A stretch of 64,000 nt of DNA from Gerris lacustris (lineage: Eukaryota > Arthropoda > Insecta > Hemiptera > Gerridae): positions 40,149,115-40,213,114 of the forward strand of contig OX578278.1 of NCBI GenBank assembly GCA_951217055.1, in the 5' to 3' direction. This document shows positions 13,133 through 32,200 of the stretch, piece after piece. The notes beneath the pieces are model-generated. The model made no database searches. It saw nothing but the letters and a program-made list of their open reading frames with translations, and had not been told where the DNA came from. Position numbers and translations under genes: made by a program. Every line of letters starts with the position of its first letter. Positions within the stretch are counted from its first letter, which is position 1.

Positions 13133-13992
13133 ATTTCTGGCAACCGGAGATTCCTATTTGAGTATAGCATACAGTTATCGTCTGGGTGTCAGCACTGTGC
13201 ATAATATAGTTATAGAAGTATGTACAGCTATCATACAGGAATTTACAGAAGAATGCATGCCAATCCCTACCAAAGAAAAATGGTTAATGATATCAGAGCA
13301 ATTTTGGAATGTATGGAATTTTCCCAACTGTCTTGGAGCCATAGACGGCAAACACGTCGTTATAACAGCTCCAGCTAACAGTGGTTCTCTGTATTTTAAC
13401 TATAACAAAACTTTTTCTATCGTGCTAATGGCAATAGTTGATGCTGATTATAAATTTATATGCGTAGATATCGGTTCTTTTGGGAAAAATAGTGATGGGG
13501 ATATTCTCTAATTCAACAATTGGAAAAGCTCTAGCAGCAAATTCTCTGAATGTTCCAGAAGAAAAGTACCTACCCGGAACTGAAATACTGATGCCGCATG
13601 CTATTATAGGTGACGAAGCTTTTCCTTTAAAAACATTTCTAATGCGACCCTACCCTCAGCCACAAATTCATATTCAGTACAAAAAAGTATTTAATGATAG
13701 ATTGTCACGTGCAAGAAAAGTAGTAGAAAATGCCTTTGGACAATTAACACAAAAGTTTCGTATATACAATAGAAGAATTCAACAAAAACCTGAAAATGTA
13801 GATAAAGTAATTTTAACTACCTGTATTCTGCACAACTTCATAAAAGTTAATCATCTCCATACAAGTGAAAATGAATCAGCTGTTAGAAATTTGAGAAACA
13901 TTCCAAGGCAAGGAGGAAATAGTCAGTCTGCCGCCTTCGAGGTTAGAGATAAACTAGCTTCGTTTTTAAATTCACCAGAAGGTTCAATGTAA
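13133..13992 (+). CDS. Transposase exon 2, frameshifted
   Basis: It follows a TTTTGTTTCAG acceptor. It carries the whole DDE core and the C-terminal TCILHNFI block. Frame 1 runs to a stop at 13509-13511; the continuing frame is read from about 13495 to the stop at 13990-13992. Confidence 0.85.
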
Positions 13993-14034
13993 ACAAATAA
14001 TTATATTTTATAACAATAAATACTTTGTACTTAC

Positions 14035-14154
14035 CCTGTACTAGTAGTTTTTTTGCTATCTCCTTCCATGCGTCATCTTTTCTTTGGGTGTCACTGTAAT
14101 CATAATAAGGAAGGAATATCCTCGAACCAATTCTATTAACTTTCCGTTGTTCAT
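14035..14154 (-). CDS. MADF protein exon 1, frameshifted
   Basis: It starts at ATG 14154, chosen because the MADF motif KLIELV follows in the same frame. It ends CAGG|GTAAGT at 14035 in phase 1. The frame shift lies at about 14104-14112. Confidence 0.7.
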
Positions 14155-14451
14155 CACTAATTCAATAAAAATATAACAATGTGAAAAATATATTCATTGA
14201 CGCTACAGTCACGCACCAGCACAGACAAAGTAATTCATACCAAGCGTACCAGTGCTACAGACACTGACAGACATTCACAGACATGGGACAGCACAGACAA
14301 AATATTCTTTACGACAATACTAGCCGTTGCTGGCGCGTGTCTGTGCGGACACGTTCCGCTCAATGTCTGTAGAAGTGAATACTCATATAGATAATACATG
14401 TAATAATTTTTTTTGTGTCTGTGCTGGTACGGGCTGGACACGCTACGTGTC

Positions 14452-14470
14452 GGTATATGTGAATGGTGCT
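14452..14470 (-). repeat. Harbinger right terminal inverted repeat
   Basis: Complement of the left terminus; it is followed by TTG at 14471-14473. Confidence 0.9.
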
Positions 14471-14473
14471 TTG

Positions 14474-15503
14474 TACATGTAATTTCAAATATTTATTGCT
14501 ATATATTTTTATTAAAGAAAAGCTTTTTAACACATTACTTCCTTTTTTTAAAAATTATTATTAGGAATAGAACATTTTAGACATAAAAACACATATTTTA
14601 AGAAAATACAAACAAACCTTAAATAAAACTTTATTTAAAAATTAATGGGGTAAAATTGAGTTGTAAAAAATTCATTCTTTTTTTCTTTCGTGTATATTAC
14701 GCTCCCCGATTTTGGAAGGAAAAAAGAGGTAAAAAAAAGTGCATACGAGATTTTACGATATATATTTGTAACCTACGCTTCAGGAGCATTCTTTGATTTG
14801 ACACCACACTCAAAATATTAAAAAAATTAAAATTTTGAGCGCACTGCATATATTTGTTCACAAAATTTGCAATTTATAAAAAGTGATAATTGTTTTCGAT
14901 AAATTTTCATTGCCCCATAATAAGGTATTTGCATAACTTATTTCAAAATTTTAGGACTAGCCATCATTACCCAATGGTTGGGGGTAGGAACATTTTTTGG
15001 GGGTATATTTACCTCATAATACCAACAAGGAATGCAAAATTTAAAAAGCATATATATATTTGTAACCTACTCATCAGGAGCTTATCATTTGATACCCCAC
15101 TTGCAATTTATAATAAAAAAAAAAAAAAAAAAATTGAGATTGCCACATTTTTGCAAATTGTGCATATTAAATTTTTAACTTCCCTATATTTTTCCTATGT
15201 GTGGGTCAAAAAAGTTGCAACAGTATTATAAATTTAAACTTTTAGACAAACCTTAGACTGTTTGGGAGATATGAACCAAAGAGCGACAGTCAGATAGACA
15301 CATCACCATGGCTTAAGGGTTTCTAAAAGGATCTACGAAACCTTACAAAGACATGTTGACATTAGAGATCTTAATAAAGACTTTTCCTAAAATAAAGGCG
15401 AGGAAGGTATTAAACAGCCAAATAAATAAAAACTCATGAACAGTCCTTATTTAGTTATTAAAATTTTAATGAGTTTTATGTTAAATTTAAGTTCATTTAT
15501 ATC
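14474..15503. other. Intergenic DNA with a direct-repeat pair
   Basis: Two diverged direct copies of TTTGTAACCTAC, then TCAGGAGC, then TTTGA-CACC/TACC occur at about 14763-14810 and 15058-15105. The open frame 14890-15231 crosses this and a poly-A run and is not convincing. It is likely an old repeat. Confidence 0.4.
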
Positions 15504-15552
15504 TAGGGTGACCATAAGTAAGTTTGTCCAAAACGGGACAAAGAAATAACCG

Positions 15553-15583
<31 letters not shown>

Positions 15584-16168
15584 TGAGGGAAAAATAACTC
15601 CATATTTTTACAGGCAAATTTTTATTTTAATTTTCACAAAATTAAAGTAAGAAGTAAAATACGAAACAATTTAGTAAAAATTGTTTACTCTCAATAGTCA
15701 GAACTAATAATAATTTTTATAAAAATTTAAAAAAAAAGTGAAAAAACTACTATGGTAAAATAACATAAAAATAGGAAGGTACGAATTACATATATCTTAA
15801 AATTCCCGATTTTAAAATATTAGGAACTTTTTAAAAATATCAGTAAACCTAGAATTCGAGGCGGATTTTTTTTCTCCAATTCTAAAGTATTTAAAGCCGA
15901 AGAAGTTCGGCTTAAATTCGAATTACGGTAGTGACGAATCATCTGAATCGATAATAACTTTAAATTGATAATTACTCCAATTGAATAAATATTTACTAAC
16001 ATTGAAAACGTCTCATGGTGTACGGGACAGTTTTTCATTTTATCCAGATCTTCTGGATAAAATGTCCCTTTTCCCGAAAACGGGACATTTTTGCAAACCG
16101 TCGGGACGCCTTCAAAAGATTAAAAAAACGGGACTGTCCCGGCCAAAACGGGACGTATGGTCACCCTA
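15504..16168. mobile_element. hAT-type MITE with G26 run, 665 bp
   Basis: The left end TAGGGTGACCATA and the right end TATGGTCACCCTA are inverted, followed inward by the CGGGACA and TGTCCCG phrases typical of a very common insect hAT-derived family. No 8-bp target duplication is clear. The interior is AT-rich apart from one long G run. No transposase frame is present. Confidence 0.65.
15552..15577 (+). repeat. Poly-G run, about 26 nt
   Basis: Uninterrupted G tract just inside the left end of the hAT-type MITE. It could form stacked G-quartets; its length may also be a sequencing or assembly estimate. Confidence 0.75.
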
Positions 16169-16481
16169 CTAATACATTAATTTCTTCTAGCCTGGCGGAC
16201 AGAGAGAGATGGTGAGGGTAGTAAAAGGGAGGGGGTGGGATTTTTCTAAAGGGGAGGGGGAATTCTTGCCTAGGGCGGAAAAATACCTAGAAACTATCCT
16301 GTCTTTTAATTCAGTGGAGCAAATGTGACATTTTTGTCAACTAACGGAGAGAAAAAAGGGGACATTGGGTGTTACAGCAAGTGAGCTGTCACTTATAATA
16401 TTTTTGATGATCTGTTTATTATTGTATTTAGGCCCAGTTGGGTTTTAATGTTGTTTTGTCTTTTTTCCACAAGGTGTTTGT

Positions 16482-17070
16482 AAAAATAGACTGCTAATTA
16501 GTGTGGCACATAGCTTCCTCGTATCCTAGCACGTACTTTATTAATTTTATGCTTTTACAAGCCATCAATGTCTAATTTATTAAATAGTTTCTCCCGTTTA
16601 TTTAATAAGTCCAAATTGTTTTGATTTTTTACATGAATTAAAGTATCAATTTAACAAAAGTTAAAGTGTGCAGATGGTTGAAATTAATCTGGTGCTATCT
16701 GTGGGCTACTTTCAACAAACCATCCAAATTTCATAAAAATCAGATGAGTACATATGAAAATGTAGGTGTAAATAAATGAGTGTTTGAGTGCACGTTAAAG
16801 AGTAACAAATTGTCACAGAAAGTTGAAACTTATATGGGACTAACAATGGGCTAATTATTCCCTACCCTCCAAATTTCATTAAAATTGGACTTGTAGTTTT
16901 TAAGATATGTTGGTTCGCAAAAACTGAGAGACAAACTGACAGAACAAAAAATATTCTGTGATGTCTGAAACAGAATTCTGCCTTGGAGTTTTATAAATCG
17001 GAGACATGAAATATTTTTGATCATCAGAACAATCAAATAGCTTCTGTTACCTTCGGTAAGCTCAGAAGCA
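16482..17070 (+). repeat. Dispersed repeat with 3' terminal hairpin, copy 1
   Basis: It begins ACTGCTAATTAGTGTGGCAC and ends with the hairpin GCTTCTGTTACC-TTC-GGTAAGCTCAGAAGC. Between are phrases shared with 32878-33930 and with the foldback at 39313-40559, such as GTGCAGATGGTTGAAATTAA and CCAAATTTCATAAAAATCAG. It is not coding. Confidence 0.6.
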
Positions 17071-17482
17071 AAACATTGTTCCTTAAAGTTTACACAAAAT
17101 TCATAAAATATTGGGTTTTATCATTCACCAAGTAGAGAAGAAACAACAAGTATGTTTATTTTAACTGATGTCAACAAAAAATTGGTGGAAGTGTGATCCT
17201 TTCAACTGATGGTAAGAAAAAAATTGTTGAACTATTATTTTTTTAACTTTCAATGAAGGAAGGAAAGAGTCCTGCTCCCAAAAAAATAAAATAAGTAAGG
17301 AAAATAAACACTTTTTAGAAACAATTATAAATATATACATAATTTATTGGCTAATTCAATAATAATAACAATAAATTTATTTAAAAATAAATAAATAAAT
17401 ATAAAAGGAATTACAAAAAAGCTGTTATATTTATTAACTTATACAATAATACTCAACGAGTTTTTGTGCACCAAAAAAATTA

Positions 17483-17517
<35 letters not shown>

Positions 17518-17518
<1 letters not shown>

Positions 17519-17879
17519 CAAATCTGCACTATTTGGCCCACCAATTTCTAATTGTCCTATTTACTTACAATTTTTTTTAAACAGTTCCTTTTACATTTTA
17601 AAATGATTCCGGTTGTAGCATATTGATAAATTCAATAGTTTTTCTTTTTAAGAAATAAGTCAGTTCCTAAGAAAAAAAGGAAGGTTATGGTTAGTTTAGG
17701 TAAAGGTTTGTACTTTTTGACCTAACATAAGCATAACCTTTTCCCTTAGAAAGTGATACTTGACGTTTTTTTTATCTTATTTTATTTTTTTTTTTTTTTT
17801 AAAATTGGAACAGTTTAAAAAAAATTGTAAGTAAAGGGGACAATTGGAAATCGGTGGGCCAAATAGTGCAGATTTACAT
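17518..17879. mobile_element. Inverted-repeat MITE, about 360 bp
   Basis: Arms of about 68 bp, 17518-17587 and 17811-17879, are near-perfect inverted copies (AAATCTGCACTATTTGGCCC at the left). A long T run abuts the left end. Inside is a second inverted pair, GGTTATGGTTAG and CATAAGCATAACC. Confidence 0.65.
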
Positions 17880-19824
17880 TTTTCTTTATAAATTGTTTAA
17901 TTTGAAAAAATAAAATAATAAGAATACATATATATTAAAAAATATATATAAGTATTTATATTTATAAAATAATAAATAATTAAAAAAAATAATAAATAAT
18001 TCGTACGGTTAAATTATTTACATTAAAATATATGTTGTTCTTTTATATGAAAAATTATAAATTCTTCCTGAGTTTATTAAAAAAAAAATAAATTAATAAA
18101 TAAAAAAAAAATACGCTTCTTAGACGAAAATAAAACTTAGGGAAAAATCAACATTAATGTGGAAGATCCATTTCTTCATAACAATCCATTCATTGCTTTA
18201 ATTTAAGTCCTAATAAGTTCTTAAGTCTTAATAAGACTGCTTTTATTTAAAGAAAGACAAAAATAACTAATTATTTATAAACAAATTTTGTAAAATGCAA
18301 CAATATTTTAAAACAGATTTTCATGAAAAATATAATAAAATAAAGAATACTTCTATTTTTTCCTTTATAATTTTTTATTTTGTTTTAAATTAAATTTTCA
18401 ATAGCAGATGCATTTAATAATAATAAATTTAAAAAAGAAATATTAGTAGAACAATCATTTAATTAACTTTCATTTATTTACTTTGAGTACAATGTGGTAG
18501 CATTATTTGGCTTGTAAGAAAGAGAAAAAGTTATGGATTAAAAAAAATAGATAAATTTAATAATTAAATGGACTTTGGAAATACTGGACCTCTGATAAAT
18601 CAAAAATTAATTGTTGAATTGGAAGAAATCATTTTACTTTTTTTAAAATCTGTTTTTAGTCCATTCCATAGACAGAATAAAAATTAAAGAATTGTAAATT
18701 TTTAGTTCTAATTATGATCAGTTAATAAGTCATCCATAAGATCAAAGCATATAGCATTTTAAATTCTAATCAATTGCTTCAAATACATTTGAAACTAAAA
18801 GATTAAAAATATGACACGAATTTGAGACGAAAGGTGTTCTACTTGAAAGTGAAATGAAAGAATCAGAGTAAGTGTATTGTCACTGTTAAGGTCGAAATCA
18901 CTCTAAATTGAAACATTTGCAGCATATTCTTTAAGACATCAATTCAAATATGTACTTCCTTAAAGAAAATACATGAAGTGAATTGCTTTCAGAGTGAGAC
19001 TACACTCATTTTTTTTTTTTTTTTTTTTTTTCCCAAATGTATACTCTACTTCACTTATCTGAAATTTTATTAATTAAAATGTGACCACTTCTTCCTTTAT
19101 ACTCAGTAGACTTCAATCAAAGGTAGTCAGAAATTAATTCTCTATTTTCATAAATGAAAATGAGTACTTTCCCTCTCTCATATTTCTGAGGGCCACAAAC
19201 TAAATGTGTTTAGATATTCATGCATTAGAGGGGGGAAAAAAGAAGAAATGTGAAGAAGAGTAGAACAAATGAGAGACCTAGCATTGGTCTTCAAAAATAA
19301 CATATAATAATAAATAGTGGTTAAACACAGGTCATTTTGTCAGGCATGAAAAGCTGATTCTGAAAATAATTTCAAGTCAAGACCTGGTCAAAAAGGGAAG
19401 ATCTAACATGTGTAGATAAAATGGGATGATACACTGAACAAAAAATAAATATCTTTGAAAGTATATAAACTATATTTCTAAAGAAATATAAAATAATAAA
19501 TAAACAGAAGATTCAGTATTTCCTTTAATCTCAAATTTTAATTATTATATTTCATTACTTTTCACCTCACTGTTTAAAGACAAGAAAAATACATTGTACT
19601 TAGGTTGAACAGTGGTTTTTAATTATTTGTTTATATTTAAATAACATAGTTATTGCAATATATTTCAGCTGAAGAAAAACAACGTAAAAACAGGTTTCAC
19701 GAATATAAAGTCGAATTTTAATTGAAATATCGTGTAATAACCAAATGAAAATATAAGTTGTGTGTAGATGTTTGTGTGTCAACGAGGTGTATTTGTTTAC
19801 AAATGAGCTTTTGTTTAGTTTAGT
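17880..19824. other. AT-rich DNA 3' of TMX1
   Basis: No coding region is visible. On the minus strand, AATAAA at 19071-19066 is a candidate poly-A signal for TMX1, one of several possible. Poly-T runs occur near 19010-19031. The UTR end cannot be fixed from sequence. Confidence 0.4.
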
Positions 19825-28416
<8,592 letters not shown>

Positions 28417-28932
28417 TTCACTAAATAAAGTTCATTAGTAAACTAAACTAACGGGAGGAAAATAAAAAAATAACTAAAAACAAAGCTCGGGTTGAAAGAC
28501 ACCGACAAGAGACTTTTTTAACATGAACAAAAAACAAGCTCTAGTGCGCATGCGTATTCCTACCTGTCCAGACATAGGTGTGCGTTCCCGTATCAACTAC
28601 TAACATTAAACTGTGACGTCTTGTAAGAAGTGTATTTATCATTTTTATAAATATAAAATGTGATTTTCTCTTTTTTAAATAATTGATAGTTAATCATTTA
28701 TTCAAATAAAAAAAAAAAACTCATCTGGATAATATTGATGTATGCATTTGGCAATTAGAGATTTGTGTTTTTTGTAAATAATTCTGGGTTTTTCGAAGGG
28801 GGATTGTAGTGATTATTTAAGTATCGCGGGTCGACTCAACTTTCTAGTTCCTCAGTGTTTTGACTTGGGTCTTGGGTTTAATTTGTTTTGTTGTGTGGTT
28901 ACGGTTACATATTTTTAGTTCGATTGTTCAAT
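28417..28932. promoter_or_regulatory. Divergent promoter between TMX1 and FAM234-like
   Basis: 516 bp separates the two start codons on opposite strands. It contains TGCGCATGCGTA at 28545-28556, close to the palindromic NRF-1 (erect wing) site, and TGACGTC at 28614-28620, a CRE-like core. No obvious TATA box is paired with a start. Transcription starts cannot be placed by eye. Confidence 0.6.
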
Positions 28933-29204
28933 ATGATGAGTTCTGTGGGGGGTTTAAAAAGGTCGGTAAAGGACAGCCTGGAAGAAGACGAAGGTAGCGA
29001 AGAAGTGGAAGACGAGGTTTTTATTAGGGACGGTAGGAACAGCTGTAGGCTTGACGAGGAAATCAAAAGGCCGCTTATGGCTCCTAGAAGAAAATGTAAA
29101 CAAAACATCCTCAAAAGAGACTCCTCAAGACAAAGGAGATGTCTCGTCAAATTTTGCAACCCTTACTGTAAAATATCTCTTTGCCTTTTCTTCTTTACAT
29201 GTAG
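28933..29204 (+). CDS. FAM234: FAM234-like exon 1
   Basis: Cytosolic N-terminus with acidic EEDEGSEEVEDE, basic PRRKCK and RQRR, and the first half of the membrane span (ISLCLFFFTC). It ends TGT-AG|GTATTC in phase 2; this donor was chosen because only it joins exon 2 in frame. Confidence 0.75.
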
Positions 29205-32200
29205 GTATTCAGAAAAAAATCTAATAAATTGATTTTTTGTTCTATAAGTGAGTAATCCATACTGATTATATTGCAAAAGTGAGGTAAGATAACACAGTCT
29301 GTTATCTCTATAAATTGATTTTACCGCAGGTTTTGCGATGACTAATTTTTCATTGCCAAAAGAATAAGCCCTCAAGTTCCCAGACCCCTCTCCTCTATTC
29401 TAATCTAGAGTCTACTCTCTATTCTGTAAATCCCTTATCAATTGGAATTATATTGTGGCGCCCTCTGGTGTTTAATTGTATTAACAAGCTTAAGCTGTCA
29501 AAATTTGATTTATAATAATTAAAACTAATTGATGTATGTTTTAAAACATTGTAAATTTAATGTTTTATTTATTTAATTTTTTAAAACCAATCATTTTGAT
29601 TCTTTAAATTGTTCATTATCAATCCACTACAATTCTTGGTTAAGCTTTAGAATCTGGTATCCAAGCCCACAACACACCGTTAGGACCAGATTACACATCG
29701 AAGTTTAGATAAATAAGAGATTATGCCCCATTTGTCTTCTTTAAAGTTTATTAAACAAAATAATATAAACTTATATAAGTACACAAGAGTGATTGTAAAA
29801 TAGTGTGTTGCAGGCTTGGGAACCATATTCTAAAGATGTTATCAGTTCTTGAGTATAGGTTTGTTCCAACCACACCTCAAACTAGTTTCAAACTGTACGA
29901 CGCATGTGCATTAGCAAAAAACGTTCAAATGTGGTCCGATGCGCATGCATCGGACAGCTCCCAACCAGTTTGAAGTGTGGTTGGAACAAACCTTATATTG
30001 CCCAATTTATAGCATATTGTGTTGCTATGAAAATGTTGCATACTTTAAAATACGATTCGGTAAATCTGTAGAGACCGGGGGCCACTCCTTGAGAGGTTAT
30101 TTTTTATACTGATAACGCTGTCGTACTTTTCTATAGATATTTTAGTTTTAGCTGCTTTATGGTGCTCTGCTCATTTTCTGAAGAAAAATAACCCTCCTGC
30201 ATATAGACCAGGTACAAGTTTAAATCAAAGTACCAAAAACTAATCTTATAAGTAGGACCCCGGTCTCTACAGATTAGCCTATAATTCAAAAGGTAAGTTT
30301 AATCAAGATTGATCGCTGATTCAATAACCCTGGGGATTGTGCTAAAAACTGTGAAATTTCGATAGGAATTATACTTATAATAGGATTATACTCATGCATA
30401 GCCAACCTGGCACTACCTGTAAAAACAAAATATGGTTGTGTTATAAATTTTCCACTTTAATTTTTAATGTCAAAATATTGTGTGGAATTCGTGACAAAAA
30501 ACCTTGGATTGGGATGAATGGAGAGGAAATGTGAAGGAGGCTAAAGACTCTGCATTGGTCGTAGTCCCACGGAGTTAGTAAAGTCAAAATAAAAGCTAAG
30601 ATATGTTTACTGTCACATTGGGGGTAGGCTATAAGGTCTCTTGTATGACTGGTGGCTCCCAAAGTGCCATTGGCTTAAGGCGACAGACTGATTTAGCATT
30701 CACCAATAAATTCAACAGTTTCCATAAACTCAATTTAGTGAAAATTTTGAATTAGGTATTATTTCATAATAATAAGATGATATCTGCTGTATTGCCCCCA
30801 TGCCAACAGAAGGGAAACCTGTTTTTCCTGGAAGGTTAACTACTAGTCAATTACTAACAAAAAAAAAAAATAATTATACAGGACAATTGTAATAGATTGG
30901 CTTCTACAATTTTAACAAAGTTTTAAAGAATATGTAATTGATATGATGGTTTGCTTTTTATTATTTTTTAGTCAATAAATGGACTGAGGATGACCTTATG
31001 TAGGGTCGAAACGTCTCCCACAAATATATAATCGTTTTTTTAACTACACCTTTTTCATCCATCTATTGAAAAACTACTATTAATAACAAAGAAGTTTTGT
31101 AAATTATATTATCCAAAAGGAGGGGCAATAAGGGGGGAGCGATGCAGGAAACTGGGGCATCTAGGTATGCTAGCTTAGTAAAATAACTTCAATGTTTCTT
31201 GACAGTAGTTTTTAAACCCTCAAATTAAAATATATTAAACTTAAGACACTCCGTAGGAGAGCAGGCTCTAGCTAGTACCAAATATAATGAAAAAAAGGAA
31301 TGCCAAACGTTAACCATGAGCCAGACATTTGCCACCCCTGTACAATTGCCCCTCCCTGGGGAGAAGCTTTGATGTATCAAATTTTGCAATGAAGATAATT
31401 AATTTTTGTTGAGGTAAATTGATCCCTTCTTGAATCATTCTCAAGCTGATAGGAAACTACTAATTTATTTCTTACTTAAACTTGAGTTCCTGTAAACCCT
31501 GCGTTATATTTTTGTTTAGTAGTGTGATTTATTTGTTTATTATTTGTTCAGGTATAGCGCTGTTGATGATCACAGTGGTTCATGACTTTCCATCAAATTT
31601 TGAGTGGGCGAAGGTGTGGAGGCTGGGTGGTAGGAATGTTAAGAATGTGGTGATACCAAGTACTGAATTTTCTAAACAGGAGATTTGGAGGAAGTCTTTT
31701 CCTGGACTAAAATCTGAAGACTCACTCACTCTAGCCAAACTGAACTCAGATGAGATAGAGGATATAGTCATCGGCTATTCTTCTGGTAAGAATCAAAGTA
31801 CTTCCTTGAAAATTTAAATTAATGTCATTTCATGACGTTGAATGCCAACTAAGAGAATACTTATATTTGGTTTTGGCACCCCATGCCATCCGGACATTTA
31901 TTGGTTGTTGATATCCATCAACAACCAATAAAAATCAATAGCCAATCAAGAATTAACTCCTAACATAAACATTCACAGTGGGCTTGCAAATTCTATTTAC
32001 TCTATGAGGAGTGTTTTTCAAAGCAAATACATTACTTTCTACAAACAGTCAACAACTACACCTTAGGAATAAGGTGTGGTAAGGTTGTTTTGGGTAATGG
32101 GCTTACCATAGTCATGTTAAAAACAATTATTGTTTTCTGGATTTAAAAAAATAGGCGCAAATTTACTTGTTTACCCACCCCACATTACTTTAATATATAA

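Larger units (their letters stand above)
11321..13992 (+). pseudogene. Harbinger (HARBI1-like) DDE transposase, one frameshift
   Basis: Two exons, 11321-11661 and 13133-13992, would encode about 400 residues of the PIF/Harbinger transposase that cuts and pastes the element. The splice joins TTA-AG to A-TTT in phase and restores the family's LAVCLRFLATGDSY block. Catalytic signs are all visible: first D in GAIDGKHV (about 13348), second D in VDADYKF (about 13438), and E in VVENAFG (about 13720). Upstream lies the helical region EEFYTLYKELQDDEERFFKYF-like (about 11482-11545). The reading frame shifts at about 13495-13500, in NSDGG-IFSNS, by what looks like a 2-nt loss or 1-nt gain; the downstream part reads on in frame to 13992. 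The MADF gene's second exon lies in the intron on the other strand. Family assignment is secure; activity of this copy is unlikely. Confidence 0.9.
12169..14154 (-). pseudogene. Harbinger MADF DNA-binding protein, one frameshift
   Basis: Second gene of the transposon, on the strand opposite the transposase. Exon 1 is 14154-14035 and exon 2 is 13058-12169; the intron has a GTAAGT donor and a TTTGTTTCAG acceptor. The joined reading gives a MADF domain: MNNGKLIELVRGYSFL, then YDYSDTQRKDDAWKEIAKKL, then CKKSWALLRDAFRRAIKKQK, then TRQWKYPDEMSFLLPYF. Such proteins bind the subterminal DNA and bring in the transposase. The tail (to 12169) is Ser/Thr/Asn-rich and ends FTSFDTK. Within exon 1 the domain moves to another frame at about 14104-14112, fitting a 1-nt loss, so this copy is probably broken. 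The exon-1/exon-2 joint itself is in frame. Confidence 0.82.
11163..14470. mobile_element. PIF/Harbinger DNA transposon, 3.3 kb, both genes present
   Basis: The termini are inverted: the first 19 bases AGCACCATTCACATATACC are matched perfectly at the right end, with further imperfect similarity inward (ACACGTAG and GTGTCCAGC). TTG precedes the left end and follows the right end, fitting the 3-bp duplication of this superfamily, though TWA is the usual target. Subterminal ACAGACAC-type motifs recur near both ends. Inside are the two genes expected for PIF/Harbinger: a DDE transposase on plus and a MADF DNA-binding protein on minus, with interleaved exons. Each gene carries one apparent frameshift, so the copy is structurally complete but probably non-autonomous now. 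Confidence 0.92.

Noticed and set aside
17690..17745. GGTTATGGTTAG and CATAAGCATAACC, telomere-like phrases
   Set aside because: Only isolated units that pair as part of the MITE's internal inverted repeat; insect telomeres are normally TTAGG arrays.
29163..29375. Minus-strand 70-codon frame at FAM234 exon 1
   Set aside because: It is antisense shadow of exon 1 and the start of intron 1, without any motif.
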